Source of the DNA: Dasyornis broadbenti
Taxonomy: Eukaryota; Chordata; Aves; Passeriformes; Dasyornithidae
Length of the DNA: 64,000 nucleotides
Assembly (NCBI GenBank): GCA_013397935.1
Contig: VZRN01001109.1
Span: 62,001-126,000 of the forward strand
Reading direction: 5' to 3'
Within the stretch, counting starts at the first letter, position 1, and every line of letters begins with the position of its first letter. The position numbers were made by a program, and so were the translations under genes. The notes beneath the pieces are model-generated. The model made no database searches. It had not been told where the DNA came from and worked only from the letters and a program-made list of their open reading frames with translations. Of the stretch, positions 39,801 through 51,800 are shown piece by piece.

Positions 39801-42800
39801 TGCATTAGGTGAGGCACATGCCCTGGAGAAGGCTGTGTGGTCAGTGTCAACAGCTCTGGAGAGGTTTGCAGGTGCGGAGTTCAGTCCAGCAGAATCGTCT
39901 CTTGGCACTAAGGCCAGCATGAGGAGAACTGAATGTGTGTGGTATTTAAAAATCCTTGTTACACTGAGAAGCATATCCAAGAGCCATGGGCTGTTCTGGT
40001 TAAGCCTGTTCTTTCCTTTCTGCCTCTGGAGTCCTAGGTCTTTTGCAGAAACTCAGATTGAAGGGATTTGCACATAATGACTCTTGTCTGAAAGGAAGAC
40101 AGTCCTGGATGGTATGAGGGAAGAAAGGACCCTACAGGAACCATATTTCTTTATGTTACTGGATTGGTTTCATGTTCTTCTTGCCATGATAACTGTTGGC
40201 ACAGTTGAGCAGCTCTTTCAAAGGAGAGATGGAATACATACCTTGAGGGGATTTACAGCTTGTTATGTGGTCAGGAAGCTGAGGCCCAAGTTGAGTTACA
40301 CTCCTAGAGTGTCTCTTCCTGTGCAGTATTTGGGTGTGCAGGAAAACTGTGTTTTCCTGGCTACCTGGGCATAGGATCTCTGGACAAATCTGTATTTTAT
40401 GTAACAGACTTGTCCCAAGTAAAAATGCTTTTCCTTACCCTACTTGTTATATATAGTGCCCACCAAACCAATGCTTTGATATGTTATATCATAATTTGGC
40501 ACAGAACTAGACTGACAAATTTGGGGAAAATTGTGAGAAGATTCTCTGGAGTGCCAGTCCACTTTTTTAACATATCTTCAGCACCAGCTGGTAGTTCTTT
40601 TCATTCCCTAGCAACTGCCTTAATTTCAGTACTGTCTTGACAAGGATAGGCATGGATGTTTTAAACGAAAGATCTCCTTCATGCTTCTAGATCTCTCTGT
40701 AGAAAGGATGAAGACGTTGTAACACAACCCATCCATTCATCAGGATTTTATCCTGTTCCTGACCCTTCTGTAATCTGGATGTGGTAGAAAGTCCTCTTGT
40801 CACTGTGCATGTACACCCTTCAGCAAAGCAATATAAAATTTACATGTTCTGGAGAAGCTACTGGCATAGATTTTTAAAGAGAAAACAAGAAAGCACCTGG
40901 CAGTAGACAGCTGTGAGTGAGATATTATTTTGGATGGGCTGCTACTTCAGCAGGTTTTGATTACTGGTTTTGAATTAGAACGAGCGTGTGAAAGAATGGC
41001 TGATTTTTGCAATTATTTCTCTGGGGTTTTGCAGCCAAGAGCAATAGCAGATGCTGGAAGCAGTACATGGCAGGAATAGTGTCTACTATAGTTCGGGTCT
41101 ACTTTTTTCAGAAGCAGTGAGGCTTGCATTAAGCTGTTTACTATTCAGTGTGGTACCTGGTTTCTGCTAAAGGATTTTTCAAATGAGACAGAAGTTGATG
41201 TCTTGAGCTTTTCCCTCACTTCCTGGAACTTGCAATTGGATAATCCTTTGACAATTTTGTCAGGTTTGAAAGAAAACCCAACACGAAAATACAGCCTTTG
41301 CCAGGAAATTTGTGCTTTCTGATTTGGGGCAAGACTGTCTCTTCTCCAGAGCTGGACAAGCACTATCTGACCAAGACAGTGGCTGGAAAGAAGGTGTTGG
41401 TGCTGGATTTAGTTTCAGAAGTGATGTGGATTGTACTATTAACCTGCCTTCCACAGTACAAAGTTTATCTTGTTGATTGGTGAGCTTATCATTCAGACTT
41501 TGCTGGAACCTACGTGGTTCGTGTTATCTGTATGATACATCCTCCTGTTCGTTGATACTTGTTCAGTGAGTTGGGAAGTGAAGGTTGATGAACATCACTG
41601 AGTGTCTTAAGAACTAAGACGTAACTGAAGAAGGAGTCATTACTCAAGGTACCTGTTTGTTTGGTAAGGTACTCGCATCTATATGGCACTGGCACTTGTC
41701 CTAAGCAAGGTTTAATATCTTCAATTTAATAAAAATGCCAGATTTTGGCTCAGTTTGATAGAGGATTTTTAATGTATTGTAGTCTTGCTAATTGTGCGAT
41801 GTTCTTCTATCTAGATGCTGGGCTGCAGCAGTCTCTGGCAGTACTAGTTACTTACCAAATGGATGCTGTCATCAGTACACAGCAGCCTACTTAGGTTTCA
41901 GTTTTGTACGAGGAGGGAGATCTGTTAGTGACTGAAGTTTAGCACAGGCGGTACATTCATTAACATGCACCTGCTCTTTTGCAGATTCGGAATCTGAAAA
42001 ATCATTAAGTGGGTTTGAAACAACAGCAGCCTACTCATTAGAGGACAGCATGGACTCAAAAGATACAATAACTTCAAGCGTGTCTGAAGAAAAGGTGTGT
42101 GGCAGTGGGGAGTCGCTGTCAAATGGAATCAAAAAACACAGGTAGGATGTTGTCCATTCTATAAGTTTTATAATATGCATTAATGGTAAGAGACCATAGG
42201 AATCTCTGAAAAGCTAACAAAAAACTTTTAAAACTTTGTTGGGGTGATTGACAAGTAACTGGTTGTGCTATGATTTTATAAAGAATGTTTTTCCAAGGCT
42301 CATGTGCTTCTTTGCATTTTGGTTTTTGATCATCTGATCTGAATAAGTAAAAACTAAATAAAACGTGCTGTTTAAAAATGGACACACTTATTTTTTATTA
42401 GATCTTATTGAAATCTATGTGGATTTTAATTCCTTCATGTATCTTTAATGACATGTACCTCCTATTGCCTCTTTAATTTCGAGTCATTTGATCCTTCTGT
42501 TGGTATCAGGAATGAATGAAAATTATTGCTAGCCTGGCATCAGAAACTCAAATGTGAACAAAGGGAGTCTTATTCTAAAAGTCTCATCCATGTTTTATGT
42601 GCTTATTTTGTGTTGTCAAATGATCCATTTTTGTTTGTTTCCTTGCCTATAAAGGAGGACAATAGGTCTGGAGTTAATGAGATGTAACAGACACCACTAT
42701 TCTCCAGTTTCAGTGAAAGGGCAATATAACATTTGTGCTACAGATAAAGCCAGACTTTAGCATGTTTCAAAGAAATTATTTGACTATTTTGGAAGTGTTT

Positions 42801-45800
42801 TGATGTGCAGGGTGATGATGGGGATACCAGATTTCTGTAAAAACAGGAAAATAATATTTAATTTTACAGAAGGAAGCAAGATAGGCTTTAATTACTTGGT
42901 ATCTTAAATAGTTAAATTGCAGTAACTGTTGAAGTGAGTGGTAGTGTCAGACCTGGTGTTTCAAGGGTCAGCCTGTGCATGTCTCATACTAGGCATAGAC
43001 TAAGGCAAATGAGAGCTTGGGTGGAGTAATGGGTGTTTTGGGGAGATAACATAAAGCAGCTGACTAAGCGTGTGGCTTCGCTCTTATACTGTTAGCAAGA
43101 TGATAGTTATGGCCTTGGCTAAGTGCCTTCCCTAATTAGAGCAGGAAGTTCAGGAGTGGGGGAAGAACCAGTAGGTAAAGGTGGACATCTGAATTGCCTT
43201 CACTGCCTTGGAGACAGAGAGGAGAAAGGATGCAGTCAATAATCTGCATCCTGAAATGATGGTGCGCACTGGCTTGCATTGTCTTGAGGAGTTTTAACAG
43301 GAATTGATCTTCCGTTTACTATAAAAATAGTTAGTGGGCAAGTTCTCATAATGCTGTACTGTGCTGTCAGAACTGCAGGGAGCAGGTGACTGGAGGAGCA
43401 TTTCAGATCTCCTGATTTTATAAAGAGTAATGAAGAGTAATAAACAAATACTTCTGCATCAGTTTTTTCTCTGAGCTGTGTGTCCGTGTGTCTTTTAGTA
43501 GTAAAGAGAGCATAGGATGTTGGAGTAAAATGAGTACAGAATTTGGCTAATAATTTACTGCTAAAGAAAAGTGGAAACTTTTTTGAATATGTTTTGTGTT
43601 TAGATCAGAATGTATGGCCATATTTTATGCGACTAAATGGCTATAGAGTATATGGCTGTATTTTACGGGATTAAATGACTACAACAATTTGTGGGTTGAA
43701 CTGTAATGTCAGGCATTTTTACCTGGTACTTTGGTGTCACGCTGGGAGTTGTCCCCAGATATATTGGTTTTTAGCCTCTTTTCTGAGGTTGTTGGTAGTA
43801 GCCATGTTTGGCCTGGTACAGTATCTGTTTCATGTGACTTCAGAACTGTGTTACCTGCCTGGAGCTGCTGGCTCCAATTTGTGCCTCTTTTTGTCTGTGG
43901 CTGGTTCTAACCATGTGCATGTGGCCAAATAGGCATTGTCTGTGATGCCATCTGTGTCCTTTTCAGAGCAAAAACTGTGACTTCTTGATGCTCTGCAAAG
44001 TGAGGGGTTCAGAATGTTTTGACAGCACTTAATTCCATCCTTACACTCTTGGATTTGCTTGTAGCTTTTTTTAGCTTCCATTTGTGTTAACCACATGGAA
44101 AGAAGTTACTTAGAATATAGACCAGATTAATTTCTTTTGCTTAAAATCTTGATACCTTCAGATGAGTAGAGGATCTGCAGTTGCCTTTAGGTTGCACATG
44201 AGAGTACCTAACACAGTTTAGCCATCAGTATAAATAAGATTATTTCTGTCTTCATCTAGAAAACCCAGGCTCTAATCTGCACCTCAAATACTATTTGAAT
44301 GGTTGACAGTTTTCCACACAGACGTGGAAGTTGGTTTTTGCTTGGCAGGGGGAGCATACATGCTTTGAGTTTGGAACTGTAGGAGTAAACCTGTTGCCTC
44401 CAAGGAATTAAAAGTGATTGGAAGTACATATACAGATAGATGAAGCCAATACCACGTATAATCTGCTGGTTTATTCTGGTTTTATTCTGTTGGGTTTTTT
44501 TAACATAGTTTTCATCAGACTGATTGTTCAGAGTGTTTTGAGAGTGGACTTCATTTTTGTTACACTTCTTGGGAGAGGATTTGAGAGAGAGAATGGTACA
44601 GTAAATAATCTGGAAGCATTCATATCACTTCAAGAGGGAATTTTTAAATCTGTGCCAAACTTAAAATAGGGAAAAAAATAACCAACCCTCAAAAAAGTCC
44701 AAGCAAACAAGCAAACCCCCAAAAACTCCTTTGTATAAAAATGTTCTATAATAAGTGCCAACATTTTACATCCATTTGTCACTGCTGTTTCCCTCTTATT
44801 GCTGAGTTTTGTAGTGAGCTTTTCCTTTGGCCCCTGCACTGGGGGCCTTTCAGAATGCAAGCATGTTGGTGTTCAACTTCATGGGAGCCAGGAGGTTGTT
44901 TGTTCAGGCTGGCATGAAGAGCAAGCTAAACATGCCTTTTTCACTCCATCTGTCTCCTTCCCCACAAGATTCCTGTAGCAGTTGATCTACAACAGCTAAT
45001 GCTTTGGACAAGTGTTTTCATTTAAGTAAAGGATCCTAAATACTTCTCATCTTTCTACTGCACAGAAATTCCAGCAGATGTTTTTTGTCACTTAAAGCTA
45101 AAATTAACTTCCTGAGTTGTTTTCAAAAGTGATATCTGGAAGGAAATTTTTGCATTCAAAACCCTTTTGTTTAATCACTGGGAGTATGTCAAGGTTAGTA
45201 GGCCTCAAGTCTTGGCTGCCTGTCATTTTTCCACATGTCCTTACTTGTCCCTGGGATTTTCTTTGGTGGCTTAAAACTGCTTTGTTTTTTCAGTGTGTGT
45301 GTGTGTGTGTGTGTGTTTTTAAGGGTGGAGAGAACTGACTCCCATAGCAGGTTTGATTGATATAGGCAGAAAATACTGATGAGTGGCTGAAACTGAATGC
45401 CAAGTTTCAGAGGATTAAACAAATTGAACAAAAGAGCAGGCTAACTTTAATGAAAATGTAAGTTTTAGTACGTAAGGAAAGCAATCCCTGTGTATACTTC
45501 AGCAGACTAAGGGTTAATGTTTTTATCATGCAGAAGGGCTTACATAAACACAAATATCCACTCTGCTGGCTGCCTGCATTAAAGAATACATGGGAAAAAC
45601 AAGTAAACATTACAAGTGAAGATAAGACTGAATAGTTGGTGGGCACTGTCCTCTCCTGGACATCTGTATCAAAGCATCCACAGAAGTATTTTATACTTAA
45701 TATTATTCAGGTTGATCTGTTTGACAAAACATTTTTGTCTCAGTGAAAAGTCAGAATAGGGAGTGAGTGACGATATGTTGGTCAATTAAAATCCTCCTAC

Positions 45801-48800
45801 CCACTCATCCTCTGCAGGCGAGCTGAGTTAAATAAGTCGGTGTTGGGCTTGTAGCTACTTGCTAACACAGTAGTTTGCTACTGTGAGGAGTTCAGACTGG
45901 GTTTTTGGTGGGATGGGATTTGTTTTATTTCAAGGAACATTTTTTGGTTTTGTTCTTTCTGAAAACTGAAGCATCAGCCCTGGTAAAGGTTTCAGTGGCA
46001 GATAAGTAGGGGAGGTAGCACAGCAAGTAGGGCTACGGAAACAAACAATTTAGCCTGAGGTTTTTTTTTTAATCAGAAAAGTGGAGAGTACAGCCTGTTC
46101 ACACTCTTTAAAAAAGATTGCTTTAGCTACCTTGAGCAGAGACAAGACAGCCTTGGTTAATAGGGCAGCACAATCATTTAGAGTTAACTAAACTTTGAAA
46201 CTAATAGTTCATGTAGTTTGAGTGAGCTCTAGGTAATTTTTATCTATTGATAAGAACAGAAATATTGTGAATTTTGCTCATTGACAATAGCTTCATGATC
46301 CAAAAGTGAATTTTAGTGTTGTGGACAAAGGACTTTGACCAATATTGTTGCCTTTCTAGTTGAACTGGTCAGTAGCAGTAAGAAAACTGAACAAACTCTG
46401 TGCCTGATTTCCCATAAGGCTGAGAAATACACGCTGTGTTCTCAACCTAAATGTTGCTCCTTGAAAGTATGCTTATGACTTGTTTCGGGATATGTCAGCC
46501 CCCTGTGGAACGGGCTGCTCTGTTTTCTTTTCTTAAATGATGCTTTTTTCTGTTGTTTCTGAGGGCTGGTTTTAATATAGGCCATAAATGTTGTGGCCCT
46601 TCATTGTCAGTATAAAGGTGGCTAGCAAAAAAACCCAAAACAACCCCACTGTTTAACCCTCAGATCTGTTCAGACATAGTGAACATACTTACATACCTAT
46701 TCAGATTTAACTTCCATTTTTTCACAAAGATGAAACTAAATATCTTAATGGTGCCGTTCTGAAAGCACTGTTCTGATGACTGCTGTAGACATTCTCTTCC
46801 TCTGGTGTTATGCAAAATTAATGGCTTTGGTTTTGGAGAAATTCATGTTTCTGTACAGGTAAAACAGTTTAAGTGCTTCAAAGTAGCACTGCCATTCACC
46901 CTGAGCTTTAATTTAAAATTTGGGAAATTGTTACTTTCATAAATGATCATCTGCATTTCTTAGTTATGGTTAGTATTGGAAAACTTTTCTTCTGCTTTTT
47001 TCCCCTGTTCCTTTCCACAGAACAAGCTTGCCATCTCCAATGTTTTCCAGAAATGACTTCAGTATCTGGAGTATCTTAAGAAAATGCATTGGCATGGTAA
47101 GTAATCAGAAAGCTATGATAAAAAATGGGGAGTGATTGTTTTATTTGAGGCCCAAATGAAAACTTGTTTGGGAGAAGAGGTCTTTTGTGTTTATTTGTTT
47201 ATGGGGTTTGCTTCTTTGTTTTAGTTTATTTCTTTTTGTTTTGCTGCTTATACTTTATTTGTTTTCACAACTTGAGAAGGTAAGACTTGGTCAGAGCAGT
47301 ATTCTTTCAGTATAAGCATCTTTCTAGACTTTAACCCTCTAAGTACTTTGTGGTAGCAATTTTTTTTGTTTGTTTTGACTGTGAAAAAAGCAAAACAATC
47401 CAAAAAAACCAACCACTTTCATTTTGCTCTTCTCCCTTCCCCTTAGTATCTGAGTCTTCCCTCTTCCATGGTGTTACTGACCAGACGGTGGCCAGATCGG
47501 AGTTAGCTGGTTGGCACCTAATCTGCTTCCAGCTAAGTGAGAATTGAGAGGAGTTCTTCTCTCCAAAAGATCCTACAATAGGCTGAAAATGCTTGCTGCT
47601 GATAAACCTGTGTTAGTCTCTAGCAGTAGTCTACAGAAGGGAAGGTTTGTGGTTTTAGTTGCTGTTGTTTTCTCCTCCACCCCTTGGTGTAGTTAGGAGC
47701 AGCACCAAGCAGTGAGGTGTGGAAATGCTGGGGAATGCCTCTCCAAAGTTGTTGAGAAGTGTCTGAGGCTTCTCACAGTGGCTTTAGTGGAAAAGTGTTA
47801 TAAAATACAAAGAACAGATTGAAAACCTGTCTTGCTTAAGGTGTGTGCAGGAAAAAGAGGGTCTTAATTCTGCTTTACAGCAATTGCCGCACAGAAGTTG
47901 TATTTGTGGGGAGCAGCAGAACTTGTAGTGGCTTGTACCAAAGTGTCTGCCAAGGCTCCTGGTGCAAGGTGCTGCTGTTATGGCTCAGGACAGTGCCGTT
48001 TGCCACACACTCGGCCAGCAGTCATTCTTACACCTTTTTAATTTGCTGCTGCAGGCAGTTTAAACAATTGCTGTGTTATGCATTCAGAGGGCGTGCTTTT
48101 TAAAAATGGGGAGAGAAAACAAACAGCATCCAAACTGTAGAACGTCCTTTAAATTTTTATTCCTAGTACAAACCCCCCTTTTTTTTTCAGAATATAGAAC
48201 CCTTGTTTTTACTCTTGTACCACGATGTTTCCCTGTCCTTTCTCATTCTCCTCCCACCCCCACTTGACCACCTGCCTCCAAAAAAAGATATGTTTAAGTA
48301 ATTAGATGGTCTGTATCTATTTAAGGAATAATAAATAACTTAATCTTTAAAAGAACCCTTAGTACTTCATTCCATTGTTTAATCTCACCTTCTCAATGTG
48401 TTCATTGATAGAAGTTTGTTTGATGTTTGGTTTTCTTTTTGTTTTAAAAGTAGCCTTAATGCCAGCACAGCTCTGCTTAGTGAGCTTATAAGGGTTTTGT
48501 CCTTTCAGTATTAGCAGAGCCAGGTCAAGCACATTGCATTAGCACTAAGACCATCGTTTATTTTTGTAATAAGCCAATTACACTTGGGTTACTGCAGGTC
48601 AGTGTATCTAATCATTCAACTTTTCACACAAATTTCATTTGTACCTCAGGAGCTCTCGAAGATCACAATGCCGGTGATATTCAACGAGCCACTGAGCTTC
48701 CTCCAGCGACTCACGGAGTACATGGAGCACACATACCTCATCCACAAAGCCAGCTCACTTTCCAGCACAACCGAGCGAATGCAGGTATGTTGGTTTTGCT

Positions 48801-51800
48801 AGTTTATGTGAGCTCTTGGTGAATGTCATGGAATCTTTTTTCTTTGTAGATGGTCTCATTATAGGAGGAACTCCTGTAATTTGCTGCATTTTGGGTTCCC
48901 TTATTCCTTAACCAGTTTTGTTTATTGTCCTGGTTCCCACAGGGATAGAGCTCATTTTCTTCCTAGCATGGTGCTGTATTTTGGATTTAGAATGAAAATA
49001 ATGTTGGTAACACACTGATGTTTTAGTTGTGCCTAAGCTATGTTTACAATAAGTTAAAGACTCTCTGCTCCTTGTGCCACCCCACCTGTGAGGAGGCTGG
49101 GGGGCACAAGAAGCTGGGATGGGGACAGAGCTGGCACAACTGACCCCAGCTTCCAGAGGGATATTCCATACCATATGGTGTCATGCTCAGTACATAAACC
49201 AAATGGAAAGCTGTCTGGGGGCTGCTGCTCAGGAACTGATGGGACATCAGTTGGTGGGTGGTGAGCCATTGTGCTGTGCATTACTTGTTTTGATGATTAT
49301 TATGCTTTATCATTATTATTTTCCCTTGCTTTTCTGCCCTATTAAACTGCCTTTATCTCAACCCACTGATTTCACCTTTTTTATCCCCCCAGTCAATCCC
49401 CCATACCATTTGGGTTGGGAAGGAGGGTGAGTGAGCAGATGTATGGTGTTTATCCTGCTGGGTTAAACCACAGCAGCCCTTTATGGCACCCCACAAGGAG
49501 CAGAGCATGAAGGGTTGAGATAACAACTGATCTGACCAGAGCATATTAAAGCAAATTCATTATAAGCATTTATGATATTAGTTTGTTAGTCTCTGGTCAC
49601 CATGTTGATATATTTGCTCTCAGAGCTGCTGTGAATGTTCTCGGAGTTGTGTTATGCAACATGTAACTTGCTGTATATGTTCCCTGCTGTGCAGTTTATC
49701 TCCTCTGCGGGCTGGGTTAAGGTTAGCATTTTGTTGTGCTTTGTAACACTGCCTTATGACATGATAGGATTCCTGGTGGTGAGTCTGAGCTGGTACTTGT
49801 ACTCAGCATTGCCATCATTTCCACACTTTGAGAGCCATCTATAGGAAACTATTCCTATTTACACCTTTTGCCTTTTCTCATCAGAGAGCAAATCCACAGG
49901 GGAGATACCTTCTTCTGCCATCCCTTTCTCCTCCAGGCTAATTAGCTCTTGAGAATTTCAAATATCATCAGGATTTTCAAATCTGCATATTCCTTTGCTG
50001 TGTCTCCTGAATGTGTTTCAGGTCTTGTTTACAGTAAAACAACTATTTTTGGGTACCACCCAGAGATCTGCCCCAAGGCTGAATAGTTATGAGTGTCAGG
50101 GTGTGTAGGATAGTATGGACAAGCACTAGGATGCTGGACATCTCCAACATTTTGGAATTTGAATATACGAAACAAGTGATGCACAGTGTAGTCGCTCACA
50201 GCCTACTGACCAATGCCCAGGCAGTTTCCAAGCAGCAGCAGCTCGTAGCCCCAGCTTTCCCCCAAAGTTATATACTGTGCATGATGTCATATGGCATGTA
50301 ATATCCCCTTGGCCAATGTGTCAGCTCTCCCAGCTGTATCCCCTCACAACTGCTTGTTCCCCCCAACCTAGCTGAGTGGTATAAGAAGCTGAAAAGTCCT
50401 TGGCTTTGTTGCTAAACATTGCTTAGCAGCAACTAAATTATCAGTGAGTTATCAGCATTATTCTCATTCTAAATCCAAAAGAAGCACTATACCAGCTGCT
50501 AGGAAGAAAATGCATTCTATCCCAACAGAAACCAGGACACTCATCTAGGAAAATATTTTGGTATTCTGTAACTGTTGATTAACTGTGTGCTCTCACTCTT
50601 CTGAACAGTGTGTTGCTGCATTTGCTGTGTCTGCTGTAGCTTCACAGTGGGAACGTACTGGGAAGCCATTCAACCCATTGCTTGGAGAGACCTATGAATT
50701 GATCAGGTAATGAACAGGAGCTGCACTGGAGGGTGTTATTCCATGTTAAAGATGTTTCATTAGATTTGTCAGCTGGCTTGCAGACTGCACTTCAGCTCAT
50801 AAGCTTCCAGGCATTCTCCTAGCAGCTGCTGCAGGTGCTTGCAATGCCTGTCGGTGTTCACCAATGCACCTTTCAGTGAAGGGAGACTACCAATTCAGAG
50901 CAGGCAAATGAAATGTGCCAGGTTTCAAAGCAAGTTTTATTTACATTTTTTTCCCTGAAACATTATGAATGAAAAATGTGCATGGTACTTAAGGAAAGTG
51001 TACAGGAGAGTTCAGAATACATCATAAGTAACCTGGGTCTATTAGTGTGTAACTGCACCTAAGGCAGAATTTTCTTTCAGTTAAGGTTTTGGCCTGTGTT
51101 TAGGGGAAAATTTAAGAAAGAGATCAGTCTCAAAAGTAATTATACTGACTCATCACATCTGGTAGTTTTTGTTTCTTTTTTATATCAAGTCCTTAGCTAT
51201 TTAAAATTAGGATATTCTACGTTTTAGTTCCTCTTTTCAGTTTAGCCTAGGCTTTTAACTAAATCTTGCACTGAGTACAGCAACTATGCATGGGTCCAAC
51301 TATCCCTTTCACCTCAGGGAAAACAACTGCAACTTCACTACACTAGATACACAGATACATGGTTTTGGTTATCTTTATTTTGCAGAGATGATCTTGGATT
51401 TAGACTTCTGTCAGAGCAAGTCAGCCATCATCCACCAATCAGTGCTTTCTATGCTGAAGGTTTAAATAATGATTTTGTGTTTCATGGATCGATTTATCCT
51501 AAACTCAAATTCTGGGGCAAGAGCGTGGAAGCAGAACCAAAAGGCACGATGACTTTGGAGCTTCTTGAGTAAGTTGATCAGTAATAACTGAACAGGCACA
51601 GGGCCTCATCCTTGATGATTAGTGTGCATTAAAGTCTCATGGCTTAGGAATGGACGTATCCAACACCCACATCCCAAAGTCTGATGGCAGATCGCTTTGT
51701 GGGGAGGAGGGGTTGGGAAGATGAAAGGCACTGCCATTGTTTCCCCAAACATGCTACATACTCCTAATAGCACCAGTGAGGACCTGGGCCTGTATGTTCT

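Larger units (their letters stand above)
42142..47020. other. 4.9-kb intron
   Basis: Holds a diverged 38-bp tandem duplication (43613-43683) and a (GT)12 microsatellite (45293-45316). Otherwise unremarkable AT-rich intron. Confidence 0.7.
48785..50608. other. Intron filled by ERV sequence
   Basis: Nearly the whole 1.8-kb intron is endogenous-retrovirus derived. Only about 140 nt on the 5' side and 69 nt on the 3' side are ordinary intron. Confidence 0.8.

Noticed and set aside
45195..45431. Minus-strand frame with repeated Thr-His
   Set aside because: Product of the (GT)12 microsatellite.
49044..49430. Frames of 67-103 codons on both strands
   Set aside because: They lie within the ERV LTR, which is non-coding.
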